Origin: Methanobacteriota archaeon
Lineage (GTDB): Archaea; Thermoplasmatota; Poseidoniia; Poseidoniales; Poseidoniaceae
Direction of reading: 5' to 3'
Assembly (NCBI GenBank): GCA_002726845.1
Contig: PBSP01000019.1
Location: forward strand, 1-42,813
Length of the DNA stretch: 42,813 nt
A program made the position numbers and the translations under genes. Below the pieces are notes generated by a model, which had not been told where the DNA came from, did not search any database, and saw nothing but the letters and a program-made list of their open reading frames with translations. Position 1 is the first letter of the stretch. The number at the start of each line of letters is the position of its first letter. Below are positions 16,266-25,974 of this stretch, piece after piece.

Positions 16266-19069
16266 CACTTGTCACCTCCCATTTGCCGTTGTTCTTTTTT
16301 CAACCAGGCTTTGCCTGCCAAACCGAGTTCTGCCAATTGTTCAGGAACGGGTTCAACCGCTGATTTCCAGCCTTCTACTTGATCTTCAAGCGGTTGGTCT
16401 GGATCGAAGCCAAACAAGACTCCATTCACATACGCACTTGTATCCTCACTGCGCTGTCGGCGGCGATCTCGTTCTCTGTGTTGGGTTCCTCGCTCAACAA
16501 GCGTCTGTTGGAGCAGGCTGTGTTCAAGTCGTGGAGATGGTAATTCGGTTGCTTCGATACCGCCGAGTGACCTCGTCTTCGATGAGATTGCTTTCCATAC
16601 CACATCCATTGAAAGGGGCAACGTTCGAATGCGAACCCCAATCGCATCGTAAACTGCGTTTACAACGGCAGGGAGGATGGGTAAAAGCGGCCCTTCTCCT
16701 GCTTCTTTTGCACCAAACGGTCCCTCAGGATCGGAGGACTCGATAATAATCGGCGTCACATGCGGCATTTCATGGACCGACGGAATTTTGTATTCCAAAA
16801 GATTTGGATTTTGCAAATGGCCTGTTCTTCCATAGACCATCTTTTCAGAGAGGACTTGCCCAAGCCCCATGTGGCACGATCCAATAATCTGCCCCTCCAC
16901 AGCAAGTGGATTCAAGGCCTTACCACAATCATGAGCAGCCCAGACATTGGTACAGGAAACCAACCCCGTCTCGACATCGACATCGACCTCAGCGACGTAG
17001 GCTGAGAAGGAATATGCCGGCGCCAATCCAGCAGCAGCGCCCTTGTGTACACCACCCATTGGCGGCGAACGGTAGGCTCCGCTCGAAATCAATGAACCCT
17101 TGTCTTCTTGTGCCTTGTGAAGTGCTTCGAGATAGGACACTCCAACCGCTGGGTCGTGCTTGTAGTAGATTCTTCTGTCGTTCAAGACCAAAACATCGGG
17201 ATGGTAACCCAACATCTCCCAAGCAGCATTGAGCAATTTTTCTCGGATATCGAGTGCCGCACGAATCGCAGCATTCGCGTTCATGAACGTGACGCGACTT
17301 GAATACGAACCCAAGTCGACTGGACTGGTATCGCTTTCATGAGAACGCACGTGAATCATTTCAATGGGTAATGCCAGTACCTCGGAGACGACCTGTGCAA
17401 CCGCTGTGGTCGAACCTTGCCCGATGTCTGCTGCACCGGTATGGACTGTGACCCCTCCGTCCATGTCGATTTGGATGTGTACTGTTGCATGTGGAAATCG
17501 GTTTGGATCCCAGTGAATCGGTAGACCTGAACCTGAAATAAAGAATCCACAGCCGATTCCTATGCCTTTACCAAGCGGTAATTGACGGAATTTTTTGTCC
17601 CAATCCGAGCCTTCACGAACGCGCTCTAGGGCTTGGCGCATTCCGTTGGACGTGATTCGAAAACCAGAAATTGTTCGGCTGTGTGGAGGCAAAAGATTTG
17701 CAAGACGAAGATCGATGGGGTCGACCTGCATTTGTTCGGCCATTTCATCAAGTCCAACCTCTACCGCACATCGAGTGTTCACAGCACCGTGTCCACGCAT
17801 TGCTCCGCTTGCAGGTTTGTTGGTCCAAACTCGAGCGCCCGTGTAGTGAAACGAACCCAGTTCATATGGAGCGGTGGCAAGGACCCCGTTGTAGTAAGAA
17901 GTCACGTGTCCGAAAGAAGCAAACCCACCACCATCGATGAGTGCATCAATATCAAAACCTGAAATTCTGGCCTCATCGTCAGCTGTCATTTTGACCTCAA
18001 TGTAACTTGGATGGCGGCCTCTGTTGATCCAATACACCTCTTCGCGACTGAAGGTGATACGGACAGGCCGACCTGCTTTACGGGAGAGGATAGCCGCACA
18101 CATTTCGTGTGGGAACGGATCGGATTTTCCACCAAAACCGCCGCCCACAAAGGTACGAATGACATTGATTTGATGCATTGGTACTTCCAACACCGTCGAG
18201 AGGGCTCGATGTGCGTAATGAGGGACCTGCTGAGGAGTGTAGAGTTGAAGACGCCCGTTCGGATCCCAGTGAGCTACAACAGCATGGGGCTCAGTAAAAC
18301 CGTGATGGACTCCTTCCATACGCCACTTTCCGTGCGAGGATGCGGTTGGGTCCGCAACAAGACTTCGATCTCCAAACTCCTGGAAAACACGTTTTTGCAC
18401 GTTTGTTGTACCAACGTGATACTTCCCCCTCCAATGGATGGGTTCGTCCTGATCTTCCAGGCCTTTTCTTGGATCAAAGACCGGGTCGAGAACTTCCCAC
18501 TCAATTTCGAACAGATTCAGCGCTTCCATTGCAGTTGCTTCATCAACTGCTGCAACACAAGCAACGAGATCACCAACATGGCGGACTTTTTCCACCGCCA
18601 TGGCGTGCTCATCCTTTGTCACCGGTAAAACACCGAATGTGTTTGGAGCATCTGCACCCGTGGCAACAGCCAGAACACCAGGGAGTGCTTCCACTTTGGA
18701 AGTGTCAATCGATTTGATTTTGGCGTAGTGATACGGGGAGCGGAGAATCTTTCCAATGATTTCGTTTTGCAAGCGCACGTCATCGCCGTACCACGCTTGT
18801 CCCGTAACCTTCGCATACGAATCGACCAATGCACGGGGTTTCCCAACTTCCGTACCGGTTCGATAACGATCGTGAATATGGGAACCTGCGGGTTGTGGCT
18901 CTTTCCCTCCTACTGATTCTGGGATTGAATCGAGATCACGCGGCCCCATGTTTGGACGGGAACCACCAGAGCCTGGTGGAGGAAATTTTTGCTTACCAGC
19001 AACTCGCTTTCCGTCCTTGCGCGTTTCTCCTGACGAGGCCCCTGGTTGTTGACGATACCCTCCCGCCAT
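16265..19069 (-). CDS. hcrA: Molybdenum hydroxylase large subunit, 4-hydroxybenzoyl-CoA reductase alpha type
   Basis: Carries the molybdopterin cofactor and active site. Core motifs are KVRHVGDLVACVAAVDE, TFVGGGFGGKSDPFPHEM, SGAMRGHGAVNTRCAVE, the cofactor-contacting VHTGAADIGQGSTTAVAQ and the C-terminal GPFGAKEAGEGPL with the expected catalytic glutamate. The segment beginning GVLPVTKDEHAM resembles 4-hydroxybenzoyl-CoA reductase alpha more than xanthine dehydrogenase. At 934 residues it is longer than typical alpha subunits (about 770): roughly 80 N-terminal residues rich in Gly, Pro and Arg and about 90 C-terminal residues are extra. ATG 19069 follows GAGGTGA by six bases; GTG 19078 is the alternative. 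It may act on another N-heterocycle, CoA ester or aldehyde. Confidence 0.87.
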   Translation of the reverse strand: MAGGYRQQPGASSGETRKDGKRVAGKQKFPPPGSGGSRPNMGPRDLDSIPESVGGKEPQPAGSHIHDRYRTGTEVGKPRALVDSYAKVTGQAWYGDDVRLQNEIIGKILRSPYHYAKIKSIDTSKVEALPGVLAVATGADAPNTFGVLPVTKDEHAMAVEKVRHVGDLVACVAAVDEATAMEALNLFEIEWEVLDPVFDPRKGLEDQDEPIHWRGKYHVGTTNVQKRVFQEFGDRSLVADPTASSHGKWRMEGVHHGFTEPHAVVAHWDPNGRLQLYTPQQVPHYAHRALSTVLEVPMHQINVIRTFVGGGFGGKSDPFPHEMCAAILSRKAGRPVRITFSREEVYWINRGRHPSYIEVKMTADDEARISGFDIDALIDGGGFASFGHVTSYYNGVLATAPYELGSFHYTGARVWTNKPASGAMRGHGAVNTRCAVEVGLDEMAEQMQVDPIDLRLANLLPPHSRTISGFRITSNGMRQALERVREGSDWDKKFRQLPLGKGIGIGCGFFISGSGLPIHWDPNRFPHATVHIQIDMDGGVTVHTGAADIGQGSTTAVAQVVSEVLALPIEMIHVRSHESDTSPVDLGSYSSRVTFMNANAAIRAALDIREKLLNAAWEMLGYHPDVLVLNDRRIYYKHDPAVGVSYLEALHKAQEDKGSLISSGAYRSPPMGGVHKGAAAGLAPAYSFSAYVAEVDVDVETGLVSCTNVWAAHDCGKALNPLAVEGQIIGSCHMGLGQVLSEKMVYGRTGHLQNPNLLEYKIPSVHEMPHVTPIIIESSDPEGPFGAKEAGEGPLLPILPAVVNAVYDAIGVRIRTLPLSMDVVWKAISSKTRSLGGIEATELPSPRLEHSLLQQTLVERGTQHRERDRRRQRSEDTSAYVNGVLFGFDPDQPLEDQVEGWKSAVEPVPEQLAELGLAGKAWLKKEQRQMGGDK

Positions 19070-19074
19070 GAACT

Positions 19075-19653
19075 TCACCTCGCATGACCTGGTGGCATTG
19101 ACGGTTCTTCTGGCCCCATTGGGTGGGGATTCGGGTGCGGATTACTCGCAGGAGCTAAAGCAGGTGCTTCACCTCGTTTGATGGCTGCAGCGGCCTCAAT
19201 CGAATCAATGATTTGCTGATAACCCGTACACCTGCAAAGATTCCCCTCGATGGCACAGGATATTTCGTTTCTGCTGGGATTTTTATTCACTGTAAGAAGC
19301 GCTTCAGCACTCATTAGAAATCCCGGTGTGCAAAATCCACATTGCGAACCGCCATGTGTTGCAAAACAGGTTTGAATTGGCGCAAGGTGTGCACCTTCAG
19401 CAAGCCCCTCAACCGTAGTGATGTTTTGACCTTGAACTTGACCTGCCAAGCAGAGGCAAGAGAGGCGAGGCTCTCCGTCGATCAGAACTGCACAACATCC
19501 ACAAGTCCCTAAATCGCATCCACGCTTAACACCCAACATTCCAACTTCATCGCGAAGAACATCAAGCAGAATCGCATTGGATGGTGCGATTGCTTGCTTC
19601 ATTTGACCGTTGACGACTGCAGACCAAATCGTATGTGCTGCAGGAGGGGTCAT
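19075..19653 (-). CDS. hcrC: Molybdenum hydroxylase 2Fe-2S subunit
   Basis: Small iron-sulfur subunit that relays electrons from the molybdenum site to the FAD subunit. The plant-ferredoxin cluster motif is CDLGTCGCCAVLIDGEPRLSC. The second, helical cluster is bound by QCGFCTPGFLMS and GNLCRCTGYQQI. All eight cysteines are present. The family is usually about 160 residues; here about 35 extra C-terminal residues rich in Pro, Ala and His (NPHPNPHPMGPEEP) follow. ATG 19653 gives the normal N-terminus. GTG 19677 would add eight residues. TATA-like GCTAAATAC (about 19715-19723) lies upstream. First gene of the small-large-FAD subunit operon. Confidence 0.92.
   Translation of the reverse strand: MTPPAAHTIWSAVVNGQMKQAIAPSNAILLDVLRDEVGMLGVKRGCDLGTCGCCAVLIDGEPRLSCLCLAGQVQGQNITTVEGLAEGAHLAPIQTCFATHGGSQCGFCTPGFLMSAEALLTVNKNPSRNEISCAIEGNLCRCTGYQQIIDSIEAAAAIKRGEAPALAPASNPHPNPHPMGPEEPSMPPGHAR
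19076..19082 (-). promoter_or_regulatory. Ribosome binding site deciding the large-subunit start
   Basis: GAGGTGA on the minus strand contains the stop codon TGA of the iron-sulfur subunit gene and lies six bases before ATG 19069. It argues for that ATG over the GTG at 19078. Confidence 0.65.
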
Positions 19654-19743
19654 CTTGACGTATTCTTCACCCACCACAAGACTCGCCCATCCCTGATTTG
19701 AAGGCTCCTTAGATGTATTTAGCGTTTTATTGATTTAGAACGG

Positions 19744-21753
19744 TTATGACCCTTCATCTATAAACGGATTTTCGATAATATCAGCATCCACAACGTCATC
19801 GACCTCTGAATCGAGCAAAGCCCTCAGATCCTTCCCAGCGAGCGTACCCTCTTCTTTGTTTGATATGGTGGATATTATCAGAAGTGCCACCAAGAACACC
19901 ACTATACCTGCAATGGAAATCCCGATCAGTGCATTCGTCGAGATTCCGTCAGATGCGGTAGTGCCCAGTGGGATTGTGCTGTTGTCCATGACCATGACTT
20001 CTACGGTCATGAGCGGTGATGCCGTGTATACGTTGTCTACGAATTGTATCGCTCGCAGCGAGATGGTATGATTGTCCAAAACGTCGACTCCTGGAATCGT
20101 TTCAAGTTTCTTGTTGATGTCCGTAAGCAACAACTCTCCCGTTGAATCACCTTGTCGGAAATTTACAATATCCGCCCATGTGTCATTGAGGTGATTTGTG
20201 GTCCATTGTGCATTGAATAAGCCCTGACTTGCTTCGAATTCGATGGAATCGCCTCGCATCAAATGAATACGGTTGTCGAGAGTCGCTGGCGTTGTGACTG
20301 TCAGGTTGAGGTCTTTGTTGAAGGTATACTCGAGCTCGGCAGCCCACATGAGTGCGTCAAGGGCTCGGATCTCTCCGTGACCGTAGACGTTGTTTTGTCG
20401 GTTTTTCGGAATCAAGTCTTCTGCGCACGGTTCATTTGCAAACATGTAATGGCATTGCCGATAGGTTGCGGATTCCTGCATAATGTTTCGTAATTCCAAA
20501 GGTCGTAATTTCGGATTGGATTGCAACATTAGGGCTGCGACACCGGCAGCACCAGGAGTGGCCATACTCGTTCCGCTGAAGGCAACATAGCCGTCTCCTG
20601 TGTTGTGAGCAACCGACATAACGTCAGAGCCCACAAAGGCGAAATTGGGTTTTATGCGACCTTCTTCGGTTGGTCCTTGGCTACTGTAAACTGCAATAGC
20701 AGAATCCTTGTCGAGTGCGCCGACTGTTATCGCATCTTCTGAACTGCCTGGTGTGCCGATTTGGCCGGATACACCGTTGTTACCTGCTGCAATGAAAAGC
20801 GCAATACCGTTTTCCACCATCGTGTTTGCATAACGGTTCACACTGTCTTCTTCTGATGAGGTCCACTCAATTGCGCCAGGACCACCAAGACTCATCGATG
20901 CAACACGAATGTTGAATTGATGACGCTTCTCAACCGTCCACTCCATCCCTGCCATCACTGTGGCAAAAGAACCGCTTCCACCAGCATCGAGGACTTTCAC
21001 TCCAACTAGGGAGGCTTGCGGAGCCATTCCTGGGTGGTCGTAATTTGGAGCCCCGGTTCCAGCAGTTGTACCTGCACAATGAGAGCCGTGGCCTTGATCG
21101 TCATAAGGGAACACCTCGGTACCGTTTCTCAGCGAAGGATTGTTGACGGGGTCATAGAAACCAATGATTTTCGGGTCATGCGTGGCTGGGTCGTCGTCTT
21201 GATCGTCAAGACCCGAATGGTTACCGTCAATTCCAGTGTCAATGATTGCAACTGTCGTGCCTGAACCGTCGTAACCTGTTTCAACCCAAGCAGTGTCAAC
21301 ACCGTGAAGCACTGCAGCATCACCGTTTGTAACGGTGAGAATACCATCAAGCTCAATCATGACTACACCAGGTAGTTTGGAAGCTTCCAGTATGTGTTCA
21401 ACAGGCACACGTCCTGCAAGAGCATCGATGCCTTTGAGAGTCCATTGGTGGCGGTAGTCGACGTTCTCTTCCAACATTTGAATCTCAGCATCACCCGGTG
21501 TAAACGAAAAATCGATGATTAGCGGAAGAGTGTTTTCATCATCAAGGAACAGTGGATGTTTTTGATGTACTTCTACCATATCACCGATTCCGTTGTCGTT
21601 TCGATCAACGGTCGTATCAACCCACCATCCTTCTTCTGCGGGTTCCTGGTCGGATTCGACAGGCACTGTAGCGAAAACAGTAGGTAAGATAAACATCGCC
21701 AAACAGAGGATTGTTAGTACAAAAGTTGGCTTCTTCAAGCGGCTCATAGGCAT
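19744..21753 (-). CDS. Exported subtilisin-like serine protease (S8) with C-terminal anchor
   Basis: Signal peptide at residues 1-28 (LKKPTFVLTILCLAMFILP). A propeptide-like segment of about 110 residues follows and begins with a calcium-type DRNDNGIGDM. The peptidase domain has all three catalytic residues: Asp in VAIIDTGIDGNHSGL (about 172), His in DDQGHGSHCAGTTAG (about 221) and Ser in FSGTSMATPGAAGVAAL (about 395); the oxyanion asparagine is in FIAAGNNG. A beta-rich domain of about 200 residues, a membrane segment (LIGISIAGIVVFLVALLII) and an acidic cytoplasmic tail of about 40 residues complete it. Predicted to be surface-bound and to degrade proteins outside the cell. ATG 21747 is an equal start choice; longer in-frame starts would put about 50 residues before the signal peptide. 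Confidence 0.93.
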   Translation of the reverse strand: MPMSRLKKPTFVLTILCLAMFILPTVFATVPVESDQEPAEEGWWVDTTVDRNDNGIGDMVEVHQKHPLFLDDENTLPLIIDFSFTPGDAEIQMLEENVDYRHQWTLKGIDALAGRVPVEHILEASKLPGVVMIELDGILTVTNGDAAVLHGVDTAWVETGYDGSGTTVAIIDTGIDGNHSGLDDQDDDPATHDPKIIGFYDPVNNPSLRNGTEVFPYDDQGHGSHCAGTTAGTGAPNYDHPGMAPQASLVGVKVLDAGGSGSFATVMAGMEWTVEKRHQFNIRVASMSLGGPGAIEWTSSEEDSVNRYANTMVENGIALFIAAGNNGVSGQIGTPGSSEDAITVGALDKDSAIAVYSSQGPTEEGRIKPNFAFVGSDVMSVAHNTGDGYVAFSGTSMATPGAAGVAALMLQSNPKLRPLELRNIMQESATYRQCHYMFANEPCAEDLIPKNRQNNVYGHGEIRALDALMWAAELEYTFNKDLNLTVTTPATLDNRIHLMRGDSIEFEASQGLFNAQWTTNHLNDTWADIVNFRQGDSTGELLLTDINKKLETIPGVDVLDNHTISLRAIQFVDNVYTASPLMTVEVMVMDNSTIPLGTTASDGISTNALIGISIAGIVVFLVALLIISTISNKEEGTLAGKDLRALLDSEVDDVVDADIIENPFIDEGS

Positions 21754-21842
21754 GCGAACAAATACTAGGGTTTGAACTCTTTCAATCCGGGTGTAAATTT
21801 CCTCCCCTAAAATGATACCAAAAACCCAAATGCTGGGTGTTA

Positions 21843-21850
21843 TTTTATAT
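21843..21850 (+). promoter_or_regulatory. TATA-like box of the giant membrane protein gene
   Basis: TTTTATAT centred about 33 bases before ATG 21880, with no ribosome-site motif between, so the mRNA leader is likely very short. Predicted from sequence and spacing only. Confidence 0.5.
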
Positions 21851-21879
21851 TGGAATCCTAGTATGGTCAATCGATTCAA

Positions 21880-24800
21880 ATGCCCGCACCAAAGAGGAAG
21901 GTCAGACAAACGGTATCGATAGCCAAAGACGCCATTTTCGCCAAAGAGGACGAAGAAATTCCATTCGAGCCCATCATAGTCAGAGCACCGGGAGATACCA
22001 AGGGAGATTCTCTTGAACGCTTTGCGGAAATCATCATGTTTGGTGTGGCGATGATTGCGATTTGGTCAGGCCTCATCGGAATCGCATATTCTGAAGGTGG
22101 AGAAGAGCGGTACATTATTCTCTTCATCGGTGGCCTTATTTCTTCCGCTATTGCCCTTTTCATGGTCGAATTGCAAGCCAAAAAGAACGACTACCATCTC
22201 ATGATTTCACAAAATTATCTCCTCGGTCTTGCGTTCTTTTTCATGGCTGTTGGGACCCTTTGGGGTATTCGCTATCTAGGCGGTTATTTTTCTCTCCAGG
22301 AAATTGGAGGTCTGGATTTTATGGGCAGCAACACTGGAAATGAGTTCACGCCAGGCCCGAACATGATTTACGCTCAAGCCTCGGGTGCGGTCGCTATGTG
22401 GTTCATTCACCGACGATTACTTGATCGCTACAAAGGCAATACAACCTTTGGATGGGCTGTTGCAACCTACATACCGCTCGCACTGGTGCTTGTTGGAGTC
22501 GGAAGATGGATTGAGTATACCAACCATGAGGTCTCTTACGAACTGGGAATATCGATTGTCAGTCTTTGTGGTCTTTCGATGTACAGTGCATTAATGTCGA
22601 ACAAATCGATCAATTTTGCTGTCGTCAGTGTCGTATCGGGTATAATTCCACTCGTGTATGAAATCCTCAACGAAAATGCTCCTGCCGGAGGAGAAGGTGG
22701 CGCGCTCTCTCTCTTGGTTTACATCGTCATCATTCAAGGCTCTCTCGCTGGCAACGAACGCATAAAACAAAGCCTAGCAGAGAAAATGTCGTTTTTCATG
22801 ATCGGTACTGTCGTGCTTTCGATGTTCGTCGCAAGTGTCGCGCAATTAAATCTCATCCTTGGACCCTTCAAGCCGGCTTCGCTGAGTGGAGACGCCGCAT
22901 CTCTGGTAACGCTTCCAGTAGCGTTGTGGATTACTGTTCTATGTGCCTACTTCCCCGCGACTCACAAAAACAGAGTACCTGCTATGCCAATCGGTCTTGC
23001 CTTTGCATTATGGACACTGACCGGCGATGGCGCCATTATCCCTTGGATTTTGTCCCTCATCATGATTTCATACATGCTCTTCAAGGCAGAAGCAACCCGT
23101 CGATGGGTTGCCGATCTTACCGTATCTGCCTTGTCGTTTTCGTACCTCTTTAGCGACCGAATGGGCGATATTGACGGAGTCGTATTTGGCATTACTCAAC
23201 CTGAAATGGCCCTTACAGTCGCCATGGGCATTGTCGTCATCTCGGAGACGGCTCGACGCATGGAGAAAATTTCAACATGGAGCAGCGCCCAATCCGTTCT
23301 CCTGATTGCATTAAGTTCAACGATTTTAGAGGGCTATTGGTTTGCACCTTGGATTTTCATCATCTATTTGCTCGGTATGGTCTACGAATCGATGCTCAAT
23401 GCTCGAAACGGTGGGGAAATCGAACGCCGAAATTCAACGATTGCTCTCGTTACCACCTTGTTTGTCAGTTCAGGATTGCTTCTCTTAGAGAAACTCGAAA
23501 TCCCTGATTCTTATCAAATCGCAGAACTCAATGGTCTTTCGCTTGAATACATCCTCCTCGGGGTTATCGTTTACATCCTGTTTAACACGGTTCGGGATGT
23601 CGAACTTGACATTGGTATTTTATTGCGCTTGCTCGAAAGTACAGCATCAGGTTCGTACAAATACGACGCAGAAACCAACGCTTGGATACAAAAAGATCAG
23701 GATGAAAATGAAGTGGATGATCAAGACAGATCGTTTGGCTCAATCGGACGGATTTCACTTGCCTTCTCGTTGCTGACCATCACCATCGGAATCAGTACGC
23801 TCGATTCACAAACGGTCGTTGACAATTACTGGGTAATTGGATTGTACATGATACCAATCGGTATGTTGTTTTGGGAAATCAATTCGATGGACGTTTTGTC
23901 CTCGCAAAGCCGAATGATTGGTGCAGTCATGCTGTTGATCATCGCTGCATCCTCTTTGGTCCTTATGTTGGATGTGAGAAGCTCTCTCGAGGGAGATGGA
24001 CTGTTCAAAGCGGGAATCGTGTACGATACCATGTTCCTTGCGGCTCCGATCGCCGCTTTTGTTCTAATCAATAAACGCGGCCTTGATCGAGAGCACCTCG
24101 ATCGCACTGCTGATCAGGTAATGTTGTGTGTCCTTCTCTTGATTGGAATGATGGACCAATCGGGTGGTTTGTTGTTGGTCAGCATGTATGTTCTGGTTGC
24201 TCTCATCGCTGGCCAATACCGTCACCACGGCGTTATGATGTTGGCACCGCTCTCCTTGATGGCGTTCCTTTGGTTTGATGACAACAGCATCGCTGCTGAA
24301 TTGTTGGGTTCGTATTACGACAATCAGGCGGCAGCCCTTTGGTTCACATCGGTGAGTGGAATGATCGTTTCAGCACACATGTTGATGCCGATTGCATGGA
24401 GCATCCGTGAGGTGCAGACCAAAAACGACTCTGAGAATCCGTTCCCTTGGTTTATTCCAATGATTTGGTTCCTTCTTGGTGCTTGGGCGCTACTTCCAAC
24501 CGCTTCGTGGTTACCGTTAATTGCGTGTCTGTTCGGTCTTCTCATGGCTTGGGTACGCGGTGACATCAATCTCATCCCAATGCTCTCAATCGGTCTCATC
24601 TTCTCGTTCATCCTCGGTTTGTCCGATGGAGGAAATGACACCGGCGGAGATGTTTTCGGCATCTCGATGGTCCTTTCTGGCGCCATCATATACGGCCTTT
24701 GGGTTGCGAATTCCAAAGGCATCCTTTCAATGAATGTCATTGATGAAGAACGATTGAGCAAATTGATGCCATATTCTCTCGACGCACAATTACGAGTCAT

Positions 24801-25863
24801 TGCAATCTCATGCCTCCTTCTATCGTTCGATGTCGTGAACGGCCTTGGTATGCTGGCAGGCGGCGGTTGGGCAACCTATGAAGCGATACAGAAAGGTGAC
24901 AAAATCTCTATCTTGTTTTTGCCACTCGTCGATGGCCTTACCCTCATGAATTTGATCTATCAATTTGAGGTCGGAGGTGAGGAGATTCAGAGGCTCCTAA
25001 CCGGCGGCGTTTTCTTTGTCGAGGGAGCCGTTATGATTTACCTCTCATCGAAGAACGACCAAGTTTACGATGCAAAGATGTTCGAGTGGAAAGACGATGA
25101 AGAGTTCTTCAATTTCATCGAACTGATGGGCTTCTCAGGTGTTGTTTCAGCATTGGCAGGTGTTGTTGTGGCATTTGGTGAGTCTCAAACCAACCTCGCC
25201 CTTTTCTTAACTGTAGCAATTCTCATAGCACTTGCCATGACCGGATTTAATGAAACCCAACAACAGGTTCGTTGGAGACGAGCACTTGGAGTGTTTGGTT
25301 CAATGTTTACGCTGTTTATTCTGTACCTGAATCTCGATGGAGAAGTCATCTACCAGAGCTTGAGTTTGGTTATGATGGGACTACTTGCTTTGGGATACGG
25401 TTTCATCTACATGGAGCGCCGCTCCACCTATGATGTCGCTGAAGTGGCAATTCCACAGGTCTTTGGTGATGTTGTCCCAAGCGGGGAAATTGAGCCTAAG
25501 ACCGTAACGGATGAGCCAGAGGAAGAAGCGATTGAGGTTAAATCGGAAGAAAAAGAATCGGTCGAAGAAGATTCGGCTGAAGAAGAATCGGAAGAAGTCG
25601 ACCTTTTGGAAGAAGAAACTGAAGTCAGCGAATCCGAAGACTTCTTGGAAATGTTGCAGAAGGAGGAAGAGCCTCAACAGATTGAGAATGTTGTGAGCAA
25701 CGTTGGCTATGTCAAGACAATGGAAGGTTTCGATGTGCGTCTACCAAAGGAATCGATCGAGAAGATCACTCGAACCATTGAAATGACACCGCATGAAGGT
25801 TTCAAGCCGGTCGTTCGGGTCAACATGCTTGGACAAATCGTCCTCGACTTTGAGCCATTGTGA
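21880..25863 (+). CDS. Giant polytopic membrane protein with acidic cytoplasmic region
   Basis: Unrecognised 1327-residue protein. About 50 polar N-terminal residues precede roughly three dozen hydrophobic segments through residue 1200, for example IIMFGVAMIAIWSGLIGIAY, YIILFIGGLISSAIALFMVE and IGRISLAFSLLTITIGI. Two soluble interruptions are visible: around 590-620 (YKYDAETNAWIQKDQDENEV) and around 1065-1080 (KMFEWKDDEEFFNFIE). A Glu/Ser-rich stretch lies at about 1204-1270. The last 55 residues form a folded-looking end with MEGFDVRLPKESIEKIT and VRVNMLGQIVLDFEPL. No transporter signature or charged pore motif is clear. A DUF2339-like multi-helix protein is a possible relation by architecture only. 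It is divergent from the exported protease. Confidence 0.85.
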   Translation: MPAPKRKVRQTVSIAKDAIFAKEDEEIPFEPIIVRAPGDTKGDSLERFAEIIMFGVAMIAIWSGLIGIAYSEGGEERYIILFIGGLISSAIALFMVELQAKKNDYHLMISQNYLLGLAFFFMAVGTLWGIRYLGGYFSLQEIGGLDFMGSNTGNEFTPGPNMIYAQASGAVAMWFIHRRLLDRYKGNTTFGWAVATYIPLALVLVGVGRWIEYTNHEVSYELGISIVSLCGLSMYSALMSNKSINFAVVSVVSGIIPLVYEILNENAPAGGEGGALSLLVYIVIIQGSLAGNERIKQSLAEKMSFFMIGTVVLSMFVASVAQLNLILGPFKPASLSGDAASLVTLPVALWITVLCAYFPATHKNRVPAMPIGLAFALWTLTGDGAIIPWILSLIMISYMLFKAEATRRWVADLTVSALSFSYLFSDRMGDIDGVVFGITQPEMALTVAMGIVVISETARRMEKISTWSSAQSVLLIALSSTILEGYWFAPWIFIIYLLGMVYESMLNARNGGEIERRNSTIALVTTLFVSSGLLLLEKLEIPDSYQIAELNGLSLEYILLGVIVYILFNTVRDVELDIGILLRLLESTASGSYKYDAETNAWIQKDQDENEVDDQDRSFGSIGRISLAFSLLTITIGISTLDSQTVVDNYWVIGLYMIPIGMLFWEINSMDVLSSQSRMIGAVMLLIIAASSLVLMLDVRSSLEGDGLFKAGIVYDTMFLAAPIAAFVLINKRGLDREHLDRTADQVMLCVLLLIGMMDQSGGLLLVSMYVLVALIAGQYRHHGVMMLAPLSLMAFLWFDDNSIAAELLGSYYDNQAAALWFTSVSGMIVSAHMLMPIAWSIREVQTKNDSENPFPWFIPMIWFLLGAWALLPTASWLPLIACLFGLLMAWVRGDINLIPMLSIGLIFSFILGLSDGGNDTGGDVFGISMVLSGAIIYGLWVANSKGILSMNVIDEERLSKLMPYSLDAQLRVIAISCLLLSFDVVNGLGMLAGGGWATYEAIQKGDKISILFLPLVDGLTLMNLIYQFEVGGEEIQRLLTGGVFFVEGAVMIYLSSKNDQVYDAKMFEWKDDEEFFNFIELMGFSGVVSALAGVVVAFGESQTNLALFLTVAILIALAMTGFNETQQQVRWRRALGVFGSMFTLFILYLNLDGEVIYQSLSLVMMGLLALGYGFIYMERRSTYDVAEVAIPQVFGDVVPSGEIEPKTVTDEPEEEAIEVKSEEKESVEEDSAEEESEEVDLLEEETEVSESEDFLEMLQKEEEPQQIENVVSNVGYVKTMEGFDVRLPKESIEKITRTIEMTPHEGFKPVVRVNMLGQIVLDFEPL
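25510..25685 (+). repeat. GAA-rich tract coding the acidic linker
   Basis: Purine-rich run dominated by GAA/GAG and TCG/TCT codons, giving EEES, EEDS and VEEE variants in the C-terminus of the giant membrane protein. Protein-level low complexity; no exact DNA unit. Confidence 0.6.
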
Positions 25864-25974
25864 GTGACTAAGTACGGGTTTCAACCAATTGGTCATGCCT
25901 CTGGACTCGCTCCTGATAACCCTTGTTCTGTGAGATAGCGCCGACTTCAAGAACCGATTTCAATTCGGCATGGT

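Noticed and set aside
18011..18628. 205-codon plus-strand frame opposite the molybdenum hydroxylase large subunit
   Set aside because: Lies wholly inside a well-supported gene, and no motif is recognisable.
15288..19653. Xanthine dehydrogenase as the name for the three-subunit enzyme
   Set aside because: The FAD subunit's extra cysteine insertion and the large-subunit sequence around GVLPVTKDEHAM fit the 4-hydroxybenzoyl-CoA reductase type better; the substrate remains unproven.
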